Part shown: positions 1-9,080 of the stretch, piece after piece
Position numbering within the stretch: the stretch's first letter is position 1
How the letters are laid out: every line of letters begins with the position of its first letter
Origin: Bacillota bacterium
Lineage (GTDB): Bacteria; Bacillota; Clostridia; Christensenellales; Pumilibacteraceae
Assembly: GCA_009780325.1 (NCBI GenBank)
Contig: WRAF01000011.1
Coordinates: 1 to 56,486 of the forward strand
Length of the DNA stretch: 56,486 nt
Reading direction: 5' to 3'
The notes under the pieces: generated by a model
Database searches by the model: none
What the model saw: the letters and a program-made list of their open reading frames with translations, nothing else
Told to the model about the DNA's origin: nothing
Position numbers and translations under genes: made by a program

Positions 1-144
1 TGGTCAGATAAAGCATGGATTTTTTTAAAGCAAAATTTTATTGTTTTTGCAGTTAATACTAGCAGTATTAACAAAAAAAAGAATAAAATTTTTGAATAAA
101 AAAAGCTGTTTTAGATGTGCCATCTAGGTTATTGAACAGATCTA
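1..144. repeat. R1 interspersed element, truncated by contig end
   Basis: Copy of the R1 family, also seen at 5064, 12508, 30522, 37722 and 56343. It ends in ATCTA at 144 and lacks its outer left arm, which is present in the copy at 30522. Its first ~121 bases are identical to the reverse complement of the window's last bases; the two differ only in the outer arm. Inner inverted segments around an AATACTAGCAGTATT palindrome give a hairpin. MITE-like by inference; no transposase is encoded in it. Confidence 0.9.
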
Positions 145-213
145 GTACTGCACAAAGTTAATATAGGCAATATTTAGTGCTCTATAATAAATATGCTATG
201 TCTAAAATATATA

Positions 214-268
214 CTAAAAAAACGGATGCCGTTTAATATAATTGCACCCGTTTTTTGCACCCGTTTTT
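214..268 (-). terminator. Terminator after purF
   Basis: On the minus strand AAACGGGTGC (253-244) pairs with GCATCCGTTT (229-220) and is followed by a run of T. The left arm occurs twice in tandem, so either copy can form the stem. It ends the ecfA1-to-purF operon. Confidence 0.7.
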
Positions 269-297
269 TAATTTATAAACTTAAATATACAAACTTT

Positions 298-1698
298 TTA
301 CTCTAAATCATTCTTTTTATTCTTTAATTCGTTTCCAGTAAAGCATGCTGTACAGAATTCAGTTTCACATTTTTTACATGCTTCAATCAATCCTTCCATG
401 CTAATAAAACCCAATGAATCTGCTCCGATTTTTTGACAGATTTCATCATGTGTCATCCTATTTGCTATCAAATTCTCTTCACTATCAATGTCCGTACCAT
501 ATTGACAGCTATATTTAAACGGAGGTGATGACACCCTTATATGAATCTCTTTTGCACCAGCATCTTTTAAACTTTTAATAATCTTGCCTATAGTAGTCCC
601 TCTAACAATACTGTCATCAACCAGCACAATTTTCTTGCCGTTGATATTTGCTCTTAAAGGATTTAATTTTAATTTGACAACAGACTCTCTTTCATTTTGT
701 GTCGGATAAATAAAACTTCGTCCTAAATATCTATTCTTAACAAAACCAAACGCCAGCGGTATTCCGCTTGCCGCACTATACCCGATAGCCGCCTCCATAC
801 CACTGTCTGGAACACCGCAAACAATATCTGCATCCACTGGATGCTCTTTAGCTAAAATCTGCCCCATATTATGCCTTGACTCATAAACACTTAAGCCATC
901 AATTATAGAATCAGGTCTTGCAAAATAAACATATTCAAAAATACAAAGTCCCTTGCCTTGCTCTTTATCTTTTAACTTAACCCCCTCTGATACAATCTCT
1001 CCCTTTTCAATGACCACTATCTCACCAGGAGCAACATCCCTTAAAAACTCAAATCCGCCCGATTCTAAAGCACAGCTTTCTGACGCAATCGCAATACCCT
1101 CTTTGCTTTTGCCTAAACAAAGCGGTCTAAACCCATTAGGGTCACGCACAGCAATTAGTTTGTTTTTGCCCGATGCTATGACCAAAGAGAATGCCCCGTT
1201 AAGCATGCTTGCTGCTTTTTTTACTCCGTCTATAGTGCGGCGTTCTGTGGTTTTATAATATGCTATAAGCAAAGCAACCACCTCACTATCTGATGTAGCA
1301 CTAAACCTAAGCCCCAGCTTTTTTAATTCTGCACGCAATTGTTTAGCATTGGTAATATTCCCGTTGTGAGCAACTGCAAGTCTCCCTGTTAGATAATCAG
1401 CTAAAAATGGCGATACATTTGCTTTTGTATTAGAGCCTGTTGTTGAATATCTCACATGCCCTATCGCAACATTAGATGCTGGCATTTCTGCAATAACCTT
1501 GTTAGAAAAAACTTCCTTAACTAATCCTAAATCTTTTTTGACATGAATGTCATTATCTTCTGAACAAACACAAGCAATGCCTGCACCCTCTTGTCCACGA
1601 TGCTGCAAAGCCAATAAGCCATTATATACAATGCCCACAGCCTCATTTGTTTTTAAGTTTACACCAAATATACCGCATTCTTCTTTAATCTTTTGCAT
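298..1698 (-). CDS. purF: Amidophosphoribosyltransferase
   Basis: Catalyses the first committed step of purine synthesis, making phosphoribosylamine from PRPP and glutamine. The 466-residue protein begins with a short propeptide before ECGIFGV, so Cys8 should be the Ntn glutaminase nucleophile after processing. The PRPP loop reads VLVDDSIVRGTT, and a Cys-rich C-terminus (CKKCETEFCTACF) fits the Fe-S containing Bacillus-type enzyme. It starts 8 bp after purC with AAAGGAG upstream and is the last gene of the operon, directly before a terminator. Confidence 0.97.
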   Translation of the reverse strand: MQKIKEECGIFGVNLKTNEAVGIVYNGLLALQHRGQEGAGIACVCSEDNDIHVKKDLGLVKEVFSNKVIAEMPASNVAIGHVRYSTTGSNTKANVSPFLADYLTGRLAVAHNGNITNAKQLRAELKKLGLRFSATSDSEVVALLIAYYKTTERRTIDGVKKAASMLNGAFSLVIASGKNKLIAVRDPNGFRPLCLGKSKEGIAIASESCALESGGFEFLRDVAPGEIVVIEKGEIVSEGVKLKDKEQGKGLCIFEYVYFARPDSIIDGLSVYESRHNMGQILAKEHPVDADIVCGVPDSGMEAAIGYSAASGIPLAFGFVKNRYLGRSFIYPTQNERESVVKLKLNPLRANINGKKIVLVDDSIVRGTTIGKIIKSLKDAGAKEIHIRVSSPPFKYSCQYGTDIDSEENLIANRMTHDEICQKIGADSLGFISMEGLIEACKKCETEFCTACFTGNELKNKKNDLE

Positions 1699-1706
1699 TT
1701 TTATAT

Positions 1707-2504
1707 TTACTCCTTTGTTAATCTATTTAGACATTCAGCATATACGTTTTTGATTTTATCCAAAATATCTTTTGGCACATTATCAAAATCCATGTTGTTG
1801 CTTAATAGCCAGTCTCTTAAAATTTGCTTATCAAAGCTTTTTTTATATCCGATTTTATCCCAATACCGACTTGAATCTGGTGTAAAAATTTCATCAGCTA
1901 AAACCAAATTTCCATCTTTATCAAGTCCAAATTCAAACTTTGTATCAGCTATTATCAATCTCTTTGTTAAGGCATAATTATAGCACACATTATATAGTTT
2001 AAGGCAAATGTTTTTTATATGATTTAACAAATTCTTATTTATGTTTTTTAGCACCTGCGCCTCGGATATATATTCATCGCCCTTTACAGTTTTAGTAGAA
2101 ATAGTAATCATAGGAGCATTTAATTTTTCACCTAAATCATATTGTTTATCAAACTTTATCCCACAAAACTCACCATTGTTTTTATAAGCTTTGTACATGT
2201 TTCCAAACATAAATCCACGCACTACAAACTCAAAAGGCAGCATGTTTAACTTTTTAACTACTATAGCATTTTTATTTTCAAATTCTTTAGGCAGCAGTTT
2301 ATCATCTAATATGTGATTAGCAATAATATCTTTAGTAAAATTAAACCAAAATAAACTTATTTTATTTAATATCTCTCCTTTTCCGTCAACTTTATTGGGC
2401 AATACCACATCAAAAGCAGATATATTGTCAGAAGTCATTATGACTAGCTTATCATCACCAACATCAAAAACTTGCCGTACTTTTCCATCAATTATTTTTT
2501 GCAT
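1707..2504 (-). CDS. purC: Phosphoribosylaminoimidazole-succinocarboxamide synthase
   Basis: ATP-dependent ligase that adds aspartate to CAIR in purine synthesis. The N-terminus IIDGKVRQVFDVGDD and the ISAFDVVLPN segment match SAICAR synthetase, and FVVRGFMFGNMYKAY is the family's conserved RG block in a variant form. At 265 residues it is longer than the roughly 235-residue compact enzymes, closer to the longer class. Its first codons overlap the end of truA by 17 bp, so translation is probably coupled; purF follows after 8 bp. Confidence 0.94.
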   Translation of the reverse strand: MQKIIDGKVRQVFDVGDDKLVIMTSDNISAFDVVLPNKVDGKGEILNKISLFWFNFTKDIIANHILDDKLLPKEFENKNAIVVKKLNMLPFEFVVRGFMFGNMYKAYKNNGEFCGIKFDKQYDLGEKLNAPMITISTKTVKGDEYISEAQVLKNINKNLLNHIKNICLKLYNVCYNYALTKRLIIADTKFEFGLDKDGNLVLADEIFTPDSSRYWDKIGYKKSFDKQILRDWLLSNNMDFDNVPKDILDKIKNVYAECLNRLTKE

Positions 2505-3222
2505 AAAAAACCTCCTTTAAATATAGTCCATATGGCGGAACAATTTCTTTAACTGTTTCAAATGGTTCTTTTAATGTACTTTTAATAAAGTCTTTGTCTC
2601 TTTTTAATAAAACGCCTACTATTTTTCTAACCATATTATATAAAAATCCATTTGCTGTTATTTCAATTTTTATTATCCTTTGCCCAAAATATTCATCCTC
2701 AAATATTTCTAAATCATAAATTTTTCTTGTTGTAGTTTTTGCTCCGCCGCCGCTAGAATTATACCTAACAAAATCATGCTCTCCGATAAACTGCTTTTTC
2801 ACTTGAATTAAAGACTTAATATCAACATTGTCAACTCTTAGCGCCCTATTCTTTAATAAAGGACTATCAATTTTTGCTTCATAAATCATATAAGAATAAG
2901 TTTTTTTAACTGCAGAAAATCTTGCATTAAAATCGTCATTTTCTAAAAACACCTCTATCACTTTGATATCTTCCGGCAAATAAAAATTTAATCCCTTAAC
3001 AATTTTATTGATGTCAAAATCCTTAGTCACTTTAAAGCTGACTACTTGCCCTAGTGCATGTACCCCAGCATCTGTGCGCCCGCTTGCAATAGTTTGAATT
3101 CTCTCCCCAATCAAATTAAAAATAGCCTCTTCTATCCTTTCTTGAATACTAAGTCCATTCTTTTGCGACTGCCATCCACAATAGTTTGTCCCATCATATG
3201 AAATTTTTATCGCTAACATCAT
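2488..3222 (-). CDS. truA: tRNA pseudouridine(38-40) synthase
   Basis: Isomerises uridines 38-40 in the tRNA anticodon arm. The N-terminus LAIKISYDGTNYCGWQSQ and the catalytic block ASGRTDAGVHALGQV, with the nucleophilic Asp, are diagnostic. Length 244 residues is normal. It abuts ecfT with no gap. The order ecfA-ecfT-truA is widespread in Firmicutes, where rplM-rpsI usually follow; here purC-purF follow instead. Confidence 0.97.
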   Translation of the reverse strand: MMLAIKISYDGTNYCGWQSQKNGLSIQERIEEAIFNLIGERIQTIASGRTDAGVHALGQVVSFKVTKDFDINKIVKGLNFYLPEDIKVIEVFLENDDFNARFSAVKKTYSYMIYEAKIDSPLLKNRALRVDNVDIKSLIQVKKQFIGEHDFVRYNSSGGGAKTTTRKIYDLEIFEDEYFGQRIIKIEITANGFLYNMVRKIVGVLLKRDKDFIKSTLKEPFETVKEIVPPYGLYLKEVFYAKNN

Positions 3223-4191
3223 CTATCCATCTGTCCTCTTTAACACAACGCTTTCTATTATCCCAAACAACATAAAGACAACAGCCACACCTCCTAATAC
3301 AATCCCCCCAATCATAATACTTTGCATGTATAATCCACCCCTATATACTATAATCCCAATTAAACTTGCAACAAACAACAACAGGCTTAAATCCCTTGCT
3401 TTAAAGCTTAAACGTTTCATCTTTGTCCTTTTTTTAGAAGAATTAAAACATCTAGAATCCATCGCATTTGCCAAATCATCAGCTCTTTTAAAAGCAGATA
3501 TAAAAAGAGGAATGAGTATAGGCATCATAGCTTTTGCTTTTTTAAAAAGATTGCGGCTATCAAAATGTGCTCCTCTAGATTTTTGTGCATTAATTATTTT
3601 TGCCGTTTCATCCATAAGTCCAGGAATCAAACTTAAAGCCAAACTCATAATCAAAGCAAAAATCCTAACAGGAAATTTTATCAGTTTAAGCGGAGACATC
3701 AAGCTTTCTATCCCCGCAGTCAAATCCGTTGGCGTAGTAGTTAAAGTCAATATTGTTGGTCCTAAAATTAATAGAACCAATCTTAAACTCATTATGCCAG
3801 CATTTATTAAACTCTCAGTAGATAAATTCAAATTCCACCAGCTCCACTGCCAAGAACCCTCACTTATTGGTCCGCCATAAAAAAACATAGAAATAAGCGA
3901 CATAAAAATTAATAAAAATAATATACCTTTTATGCTTTTTAGTACTCTTAAAATGGGCACACGACTAAACAAAATTGCAACAATCAATAAAATAAATATT
4001 AATCCATAACAAACTGCCGCTATGATTAAATAATCATGCAGCGTTCCACCATTGTTTATATAATTTGGCAGCATCGGAATTAAAAAAAGCGTGATAATAT
4101 ACAAAATAACAGCTATCATTTTTGTACGTGGATCTAAGCGATGTACAGGGGATTTAATGGGATAATATTGTCCTAATGAAATATCTTTCAC
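3223..4191 (-). CDS. ecfT: ECF transporter transmembrane component
   Basis: Membrane scaffold that couples the two ECF ATPases to a substrate-binding S component. The 322-residue protein has several hydrophobic segments (about residues 27-45, 55-80, 90-107, 130-155, 175-195, 270-315). It carries the two coupling motifs: SRGAHF at about 205 and NAMDSRCF at about 240. Its ATG overlaps the ecfA2 stop by 4 bp. No S component is nearby, so this is the shared group II module and its substrates cannot be told from this window. Confidence 0.95.
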   Translation of the reverse strand: MKDISLGQYYPIKSPVHRLDPRTKMIAVILYIITLFLIPMLPNYINNGGTLHDYLIIAAVCYGLIFILLIVAILFSRVPILRVLKSIKGILFLLIFMSLISMFFYGGPISEGSWQWSWWNLNLSTESLINAGIMSLRLVLLILGPTILTLTTTPTDLTAGIESLMSPLKLIKFPVRIFALIMSLALSLIPGLMDETAKIINAQKSRGAHFDSRNLFKKAKAMMPILIPLFISAFKRADDLANAMDSRCFNSSKKRTKMKRLSFKARDLSLLLFVASLIGIIVYRGGLYMQSIMIGGIVLGGVAVVFMLFGIIESVVLKRTDG

Positions 4192-5033
4192 AAAGTATCC
4201 CCCTTTGCGCTTATTATTTGCTCAATCAGTTCCTCTTCATTAATCGCATTTAAATCATAACCCTTTGCTTTTAAAGCACTAATAATCTGATAAACTGACG
4301 GCATTTTTAATCCGCTGTCTACAACAATGCTGCTATTATCATATAATTCTCTAGGAGTAAAAACCCCTTTTAACTTTCCATCTTTTAACACAGCAATCTT
4401 ATTGCAGTTTTCAAAAATCTCGTCCATATTGTGACTTATCATGATGATAGTAGGCACTTCATTTCTAAGTGAATTTATCAAATGCAAAATTTGCTTTTTG
4501 CCTTTAGGGTCTAAACCTGCAGTAGGCTCGTCCAATATCAATATCTTTGGTTTCATGGCTAAAACGCCAGCTAAAGCCGCACGCCTCATTTGCCCGCCGG
4601 ATATTTCAAACGGAGACCTATCCTTAATCTTTTCAAATTCTAGTCCCACTTTAATAATTGCCTCTTTTACTCTTTTATCAATCTCATCTTTGTCTAAGCC
4701 TAAATTTCTTGGACCAAATCCAACATCCCGCTCTATAGTGATATCAAATAATTGCCTTTCTGGATACTGAAACACCATACCAACTTTTGCACGCAGCTGT
4801 TTATAATCATAGCGCTTTGACAAATCAATGCCATCAACAGTTAAATCACCAGACTGCAATTTTATCAAACCATTTAAATGAGAAATTAAAGTAGATTTTC
4901 CGCTGCCCGTATGCCCAATTATACCAAAAAAATCCCCATGCTCAATATCAAGGGTAATATTATCCAAAGCCACCTTTTTAAAAGGCGCTTTTGGATTATA
5001 TATATGTGATAGGTTTTTGATTTTAATGGTCAT
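4188..5033 (-). CDS. ecfA2: ECF transporter ATPase, second subunit
   Basis: ABC ATPase of an energy-coupling-factor importer. Walker A is GHTGSGKST, the Q-loop VFQYPERQ, the signature ISGGQMRRAALAG and Walker B ILILDEPTAGLDP, with the switch His in MISHNMDE. I place the start at the ATG at 5033 (MTIKIKN), which has AAAGGA upstream, not at the TTG six codons earlier; this gives 281 residues. The gene is separated from ecfA1 by an RCC1 lipoprotein gene and an R1 element, so it may depend on readthrough or its own promoter. Confidence 0.96.
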   Translation of the reverse strand: MTIKIKNLSHIYNPKAPFKKVALDNITLDIEHGDFFGIIGHTGSGKSTLISHLNGLIKLQSGDLTVDGIDLSKRYDYKQLRAKVGMVFQYPERQLFDITIERDVGFGPRNLGLDKDEIDKRVKEAIIKVGLEFEKIKDRSPFEISGGQMRRAALAGVLAMKPKILILDEPTAGLDPKGKKQILHLINSLRNEVPTIIMISHNMDEIFENCNKIAVLKDGKLKGVFTPRELYDNSSIVVDSGLKMPSVYQIISALKAKGYDLNAINEEELIEQIISAKGDTL

Positions 5034-5063
5034 TAATATTTCCTTTTGCAAATATTTTTTTAA

Positions 5064-5161
5064 TAGACTTGTTCAGCAACCTACATGGTCAGATAAAGCA
5101 TGGATTTTTGAATAAAAAAGAACTGTTTTAGATGTGCCATGCAGGGTACTGAACAAGTCTA
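5064..5161. repeat. R1 element, short form
   Basis: A 98-bp copy that lost the inner hairpin. It starts TAGACTTGTTCAGCAACC and ends with the matching inverted arm and GTCTA. TA flanks both sides, as at the other complete copies. It lies 2 bp from the stop of the RCC1 lipoprotein gene and 30 bp before the ecfA2 start. Confidence 0.9.
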
Positions 5162-5162
5162 A

Positions 5163-6722
5163 TCAACACACGCACCAAAAAATATTTTTTGGTGTATTTT
5201 GACTTACTACAGTACCATCACCTAATACCCCAAGAGTGTTTAATCCCCATGCCCACAGGTTGCCCTTGCTATCAATAGCAAAACTATGCTGCTGACCTGC
5301 AGAAAAATATATGATAAAAGCATTATTTATTCTTCCGCTCACATTAACAAGAATTGGAACATAGCTATAGTTCTCCCACCATTCTTGATAACCTCCCGTT
5401 CCATCACCTAATTGACCGTCCCAATTTCCCCCAAATGCCCACAGATACCCATGCTCATCTATTACTAGACTATGACTACCCCCTGCTGATATTGATATCG
5501 CCTTAGCATTATTATACATTCTGCCGTTTGTGTTTGCAAGTATAGGTACAAATGCAGTATTTTCTTGCTCAGAACCTAACTGACCAACTCCGTTGCTTCC
5601 CCATGCCCATAGATAACCATGTTCATCAATAGCCAAGCTATGACCGCCGCCTGCTGATATTTCCCTAACCTTAGCATCATTCATTCTGCCGTTTGTGTTG
5701 ACTAAAATAGGAGTGTCACTATTAGAAAAATTTCCCATGCCTCCCATACCGTCACCCAATTGCCCTGCTTGATTAGATCCCCATGCCCACAAATTACCAT
5801 ATTCATCTATAGCCAAACTATGCAAATCGCCTGAAGAAATGATTTCAATCTTAGAATTATTCATTCGCCCATCTGTGTTTATTAAAACAGGTACAGCACT
5901 TCTAACATGCGGTCCATGCATACCATGTCCTAATTGCCCACGAAAACCATGCCCCCACGACCATAAATTCCCATTCTCATCTAAGGCTAGGCTATGAGAA
6001 TACCCTGTCGCCGCATAAACAATTCTTAAGTTATCCCATCCATAATGATTTATCAATACGGGAGTGTTAATAAAGTCGCCGATAAAACCATCCGTACCAT
6101 CTCCTAATCTGCCGCTTTCAGTGCTGCCCCATGCCCATAACCTGCCATTAATATCTATAGCCAAACTATGATTGCGCCCTGCCGCTATAAATTCAATTTT
6201 CGAATCATACATTCTGCCATTTGTATTTATTTGAATAGGACTATGCCTGTTTATGTTTGAACCGTCGCCTAGCTGTCCATTATTATTCCGTCCCCATCCC
6301 CACAGATTGCCATTTTTATCTATGGCAAAGCTGCTAGCATCCCCTGCTCTGATTTTTTGTGATTCAAGTGCATAAACAGCATCAATAAACTTTTCTTCTT
6401 CTTTTGAACAGTCTAAATTTAAGCAGCTCCTTATTTTTATACCATGAGCAGTGCACGGATATTTTGCCATTGTCCACTCTCCCCACGAATGCCCAGTCGG
6501 AGAAATAGACTCTGTTTGTATGCGGGTTGGCAAGTTTTTACAAATGCGTGTTTTTTGCCCGTATTCAGTGCAGCCAGCAGCAGTAGTAATTTCCCATTCT
6601 CCCCATGAATAAGCCAAAAAGTTGCACGCTGTCAGATTCAATACTGTCATAAATACAACAACTATTATAGATGATATTATTAAATTCTTTTTCTGTATTT
6701 TCATATTATACTTAATAAACAT
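5163..6722 (-). CDS. RCC1-repeat lipoprotein
   Basis: Predicted surface lipoprotein with a seven-bladed RCC1 propeller. A hydrophobic N-terminus ends in the lipobox LTAC (about residue 33). Two Cys-containing WGEW modules follow (about 40-105). Then seven blades of the form HSLAIDxxGxLWAWG...GQLGDGT run from about residue 120 to the end. Such propellers bind proteins or ligands; no partner can be named. The gene sits inside the ECF operon between ecfA1 and ecfA2. It is a paralogue of 52893-54038. The start is uncertain: neither ATG (6722 or 6704) has a well-spaced Shine-Dalgarno. Confidence 0.85.
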   Translation of the reverse strand: MFIKYNMKIQKKNLIISSIIVVVFMTVLNLTACNFLAYSWGEWEITTAAGCTEYGQKTRICKNLPTRIQTESISPTGHSWGEWTMAKYPCTAHGIKIRSCLNLDCSKEEEKFIDAVYALESQKIRAGDASSFAIDKNGNLWGWGRNNNGQLGDGSNINRHSPIQINTNGRMYDSKIEFIAAGRNHSLAIDINGRLWAWGSTESGRLGDGTDGFIGDFINTPVLINHYGWDNLRIVYAATGYSHSLALDENGNLWSWGHGFRGQLGHGMHGPHVRSAVPVLINTDGRMNNSKIEIISSGDLHSLAIDEYGNLWAWGSNQAGQLGDGMGGMGNFSNSDTPILVNTNGRMNDAKVREISAGGGHSLAIDEHGYLWAWGSNGVGQLGSEQENTAFVPILANTNGRMYNNAKAISISAGGSHSLVIDEHGYLWAFGGNWDGQLGDGTGGYQEWWENYSYVPILVNVSGRINNAFIIYFSAGQQHSFAIDSKGNLWAWGLNTLGVLGDGTVVSQNTPKNIFWCVC

Positions 6723-6746
6723 CCTTTATTTTAGATTCGCTTGTTT

Positions 6747-7664
6747 TTATAATCTTTCTACCAATTCCCCAATTTCCACAATCCCGTCTTTTATATCCAT
6801 ACCCTTTTCTTTTAACCTAAAAGCAACTCTTGCCGCAATGGGCAATTCTAACCCCGCCTCCCTTATTTTTTCTGTCTCTTTAAAAATTTCCCTGCCGCCG
6901 TCTAATAAAATCTTTCCTTCTTTTAATACAATCACCCTATCACACATCGCCGCTTCTTCCATAAAATGCGTAATCATTATCACAGTCATCCCTTCTTCTT
7001 TATTAAGCCGCTTGATTACATCCAATACCTCTTGCCGCCCGCTTGGGTCTAGCATACTAGTAGATTCATCCAATACAATAACCTTTGGCTTAATTGCCAG
7101 CACCCCCGCAATAGCAATCCTTTGTTTTTGTCCGCCGCTTAATCTAAACGGTGCACCTTCTTTATATTCAAGCATTCCCACACTTTCTAATGCCCAATCC
7201 ACTCTTTGTCTAATCTCTTTAGGCTTTAATCCTAAATTTTCTGGACCAAAAGCAACATCATCTTCTATAATAGTAGCAACCATTTGGTTGTCAGGATTTT
7301 GAAACACTACCCCGACAGTCTTTCTGATTTCAAAAAGATTTTTCTTGATTTTAGTATTTAGCCTTGGAAGTTCGCCACCAAGCATCAATAATGGAGCAAG
7401 CATTACTTGTCCAACTTTTTCTGAAGCCGTAAGCTTTGTTTCCTCATTTATATCCATACCGCCAATATAAACATTTCCTGAACTTGGCACCTCAAGTCCA
7501 TTCATCAATTTTGCTAAGGTACTCTTGCCGCTGCCATTATGCCCGCATAATGCTAAAAACTCACCTTCTTTAACAGAAAAACTGATACCATCCACTGCTT
7601 TGACCTCATCAATATGACCAGCATTATATTTAAATTTAACATTTTCAAATCTAATAATTTCCAT
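6747..7664 (-). CDS. ecfA1: ECF transporter ATPase, first subunit
   Basis: Partner ATPase of ecfA2. Walker A GHNGSGKST, Q-loop VFQNPDNQ, signature LSGGQKQRIAIAG and Walker B VIVLDESTSMLDP are intact. At 305 residues it is longer than the usual ~280. The excess lies between the first strands and the Q-loop (about residues 75-108, containing VMLAPLLMLGG), where related proteins have a short connector. First gene of the operon; a TATAAT box ends 9 bp before the ATG, so the mRNA would be nearly leaderless. Confidence 0.94.
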   Translation of the reverse strand: MEIIRFENVKFKYNAGHIDEVKAVDGISFSVKEGEFLALCGHNGSGKSTLAKLMNGLEVPSSGNVYIGGMDINEETKLTASEKVGQVMLAPLLMLGGELPRLNTKIKKNLFEIRKTVGVVFQNPDNQMVATIIEDDVAFGPENLGLKPKEIRQRVDWALESVGMLEYKEGAPFRLSGGQKQRIAIAGVLAIKPKVIVLDESTSMLDPSGRQEVLDVIKRLNKEEGMTVIMITHFMEEAAMCDRVIVLKEGKILLDGGREIFKETEKIREAGLELPIAARVAFRLKEKGMDIKDGIVEIGELVERL

Positions 7665-7673
7665 TAGAAAAAT

Positions 7674-7702
7674 ATTATAGCATTTTAATTAAGTGATGTA
7701 AA
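7674..7702 (-). promoter_or_regulatory. Promoter of the ecfA1 operon
   Basis: TTTACA (7702-7697), 17 bp, TATAAT (7679-7674). Transcription should start at most a few bases before the ecfA1 ATG at 7664, leaving no room for a Shine-Dalgarno. Confidence 0.75.
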
Positions 7703-7722
7703 GAATATTTTAGGGCAAGAGA

Positions 7723-7761
7723 AAAAACTCTTAAGGATATTATTTATCCTTAAGAGTTTTT
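7723..7761 (-). terminator. Terminator after tpiA
   Basis: A perfect hairpin, AAAAACTCTTAAGGATA paired with its inverse across a short loop, followed by T on the minus strand. It starts just past the tpiA stop and insulates the next operon's promoter. Confidence 0.9.
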
Positions 7762-7764
7762 ATT

Positions 7765-8496
7765 TTAGCCCTTAGCTCCTATTTCAATTATTCTGACAAA
7801 TTCTTCTGCCTTTAAGCTTGCTCCTCCTATTAATCCGCCATCAATATTATCTTTTGATAATAGCTCCTTAACATTAGCCCCATTCATACTCCCCCCATAT
7901 AGCACTTTTGTATTTTTTCCCGCTATGCTTTTAACAAGTTCACATGCCTCATCCGCCTGATTTGCCGTTGCCACTAATCCTGTGCCAATCGCCCATACCG
8001 GCTCATAAGCGATTATAAAACTCCCCTTTTCTAAGCCTGCTATCCCCGCTTTGACCTGTGCTTTAATAACATCATACTCTTGCCCATTATCCCTTTGCTC
8101 TTTAGTCTCACCCACACAAATAATAGGAATAATACCAGACTCAATAGCAGCAATCGCCTTTTTATTAACTAACTCATCATCTTCATTAAAATACTGCCTT
8201 CTCTCACTGTGTCCTATCAGCACATATTTTGTCCCTAAATCTTTTAGCATAACACTAGACACTTCTCCAGTAAAAGCGCCGCCTTTTTCATGATGTAAAT
8301 TTTGTGCACCTAAAAATATATTGCTGCCTTTAATAGCTTTTGATACTCTATCAAGACAAACAAAGCTAGGACAAACAACAATCTCAATATCCTTAATCGC
8401 TTTAGTTTTTGCTAAAATCTCTAACGCAAGTATCCCCGCTTCAAACGGAGTCTTGTGCATTTTCCAATTGCCCACTATCAACTTGTTTGTTTTCAT
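7765..8496 (-). CDS. tpiA: Triosephosphate isomerase
   Basis: Interconverts glyceraldehyde 3-phosphate and dihydroxyacetone phosphate. GNWKMHK holds the active-site Lys, IGHSERR the catalytic His, and AYEPVWAIGTG the catalytic Glu. I start at the ATG at 8496 (MKTNKLIVGNWKMHK, 243 residues), which has AAGGAG upstream and overlaps the previous stop as ATGA; the frame stays open further upstream without homology. It is last in the mrnC operon. Confidence 0.97.
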   Translation of the reverse strand: MKTNKLIVGNWKMHKTPFEAGILALEILAKTKAIKDIEIVVCPSFVCLDRVSKAIKGSNIFLGAQNLHHEKGGAFTGEVSSVMLKDLGTKYVLIGHSERRQYFNEDDELVNKKAIAAIESGIIPIICVGETKEQRDNGQEYDVIKAQVKAGIAGLEKGSFIIAYEPVWAIGTGLVATANQADEACELVKSIAGKNTKVLYGGSMNGANVKELLSKDNIDGGLIGGASLKAEEFVRIIEIGAKG

Positions 8497-9077
8497 AATT
8501 TTTCTCCTTTTTTTACCAAATGATTTATTAAAAATACAATCGCCAGCACAAAAAATATAATCGCAGCACCGCCAAATACCGACGGAATAATAATAGACGG
8601 CAATATCCACTCTTGATTAAACCCATCTATATCAAGCGCCACCCTATATCCCCATATTTCATTATCAAAATATACTCCGCCATCCTCATCGCTTTGACTC
8701 TCTAAAAGTCCCCATACCATAAATGTAACCAAATCTACACTATGTCCGCCATCCTTTAATCTATAAGCATAACGATTTCGTACTCTAAATCTAATTTTGT
8801 CACCCGCACTTAATCTAAGCACATAATTAAGCTGTGCGTTTCGCCTTTGGGAAAAATGCAATTGCTGCTCAAAGCATTCTGTTTCAATGACAACAATCAA
8901 TTCTTGTGATGATGAAAAAATCCAGCTATTAGATACAATTGCACAAAATTCTGTAGTATTGTCTTGGGTTATTAAAAACACATTAAACCCAATTAATGCA
9001 CCAATAGAAATTATTGCACAAACAGCACCAATTATAAATAATTCAATTATGACCTTTTTTTTATTGTGGATTTTCAT
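8493..9077 (-). CDS. Membrane protein with extracytoplasmic domain, unknown function
   Basis: I do not recognise this 194-residue protein. It has an N-terminal membrane segment (about residues 9-35), a soluble region of about 120 residues rich in beta-type sequence, and a C-terminal membrane segment (about 160-183) followed by a Lys-rich end. This predicts two membrane spans with the middle domain outside. It lies between rlmB (3 bp gap) and tpiA (4 bp overlap), so it is co-transcribed with housekeeping genes, but that does not reveal its job. Confidence 0.75.
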   Translation of the reverse strand: MKIHNKKKVIIELFIIGAVCAIISIGALIGFNVFLITQDNTTEFCAIVSNSWIFSSSQELIVVIETECFEQQLHFSQRRNAQLNYVLRLSAGDKIRFRVRNRYAYRLKDGGHSVDLVTFMVWGLLESQSDEDGGVYFDNEIWGYRVALDIDGFNQEWILPSIIIPSVFGGAAIIFFVLAIVFLINHLVKKGEKL

Positions 9078-9080
9078 TTA

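Noticed and set aside
7665-7764. Riboswitch upstream of the ECF operon
   Set aside because: The promoter lies directly at the ecfA1 start, leaving no leader for a riboswitch.
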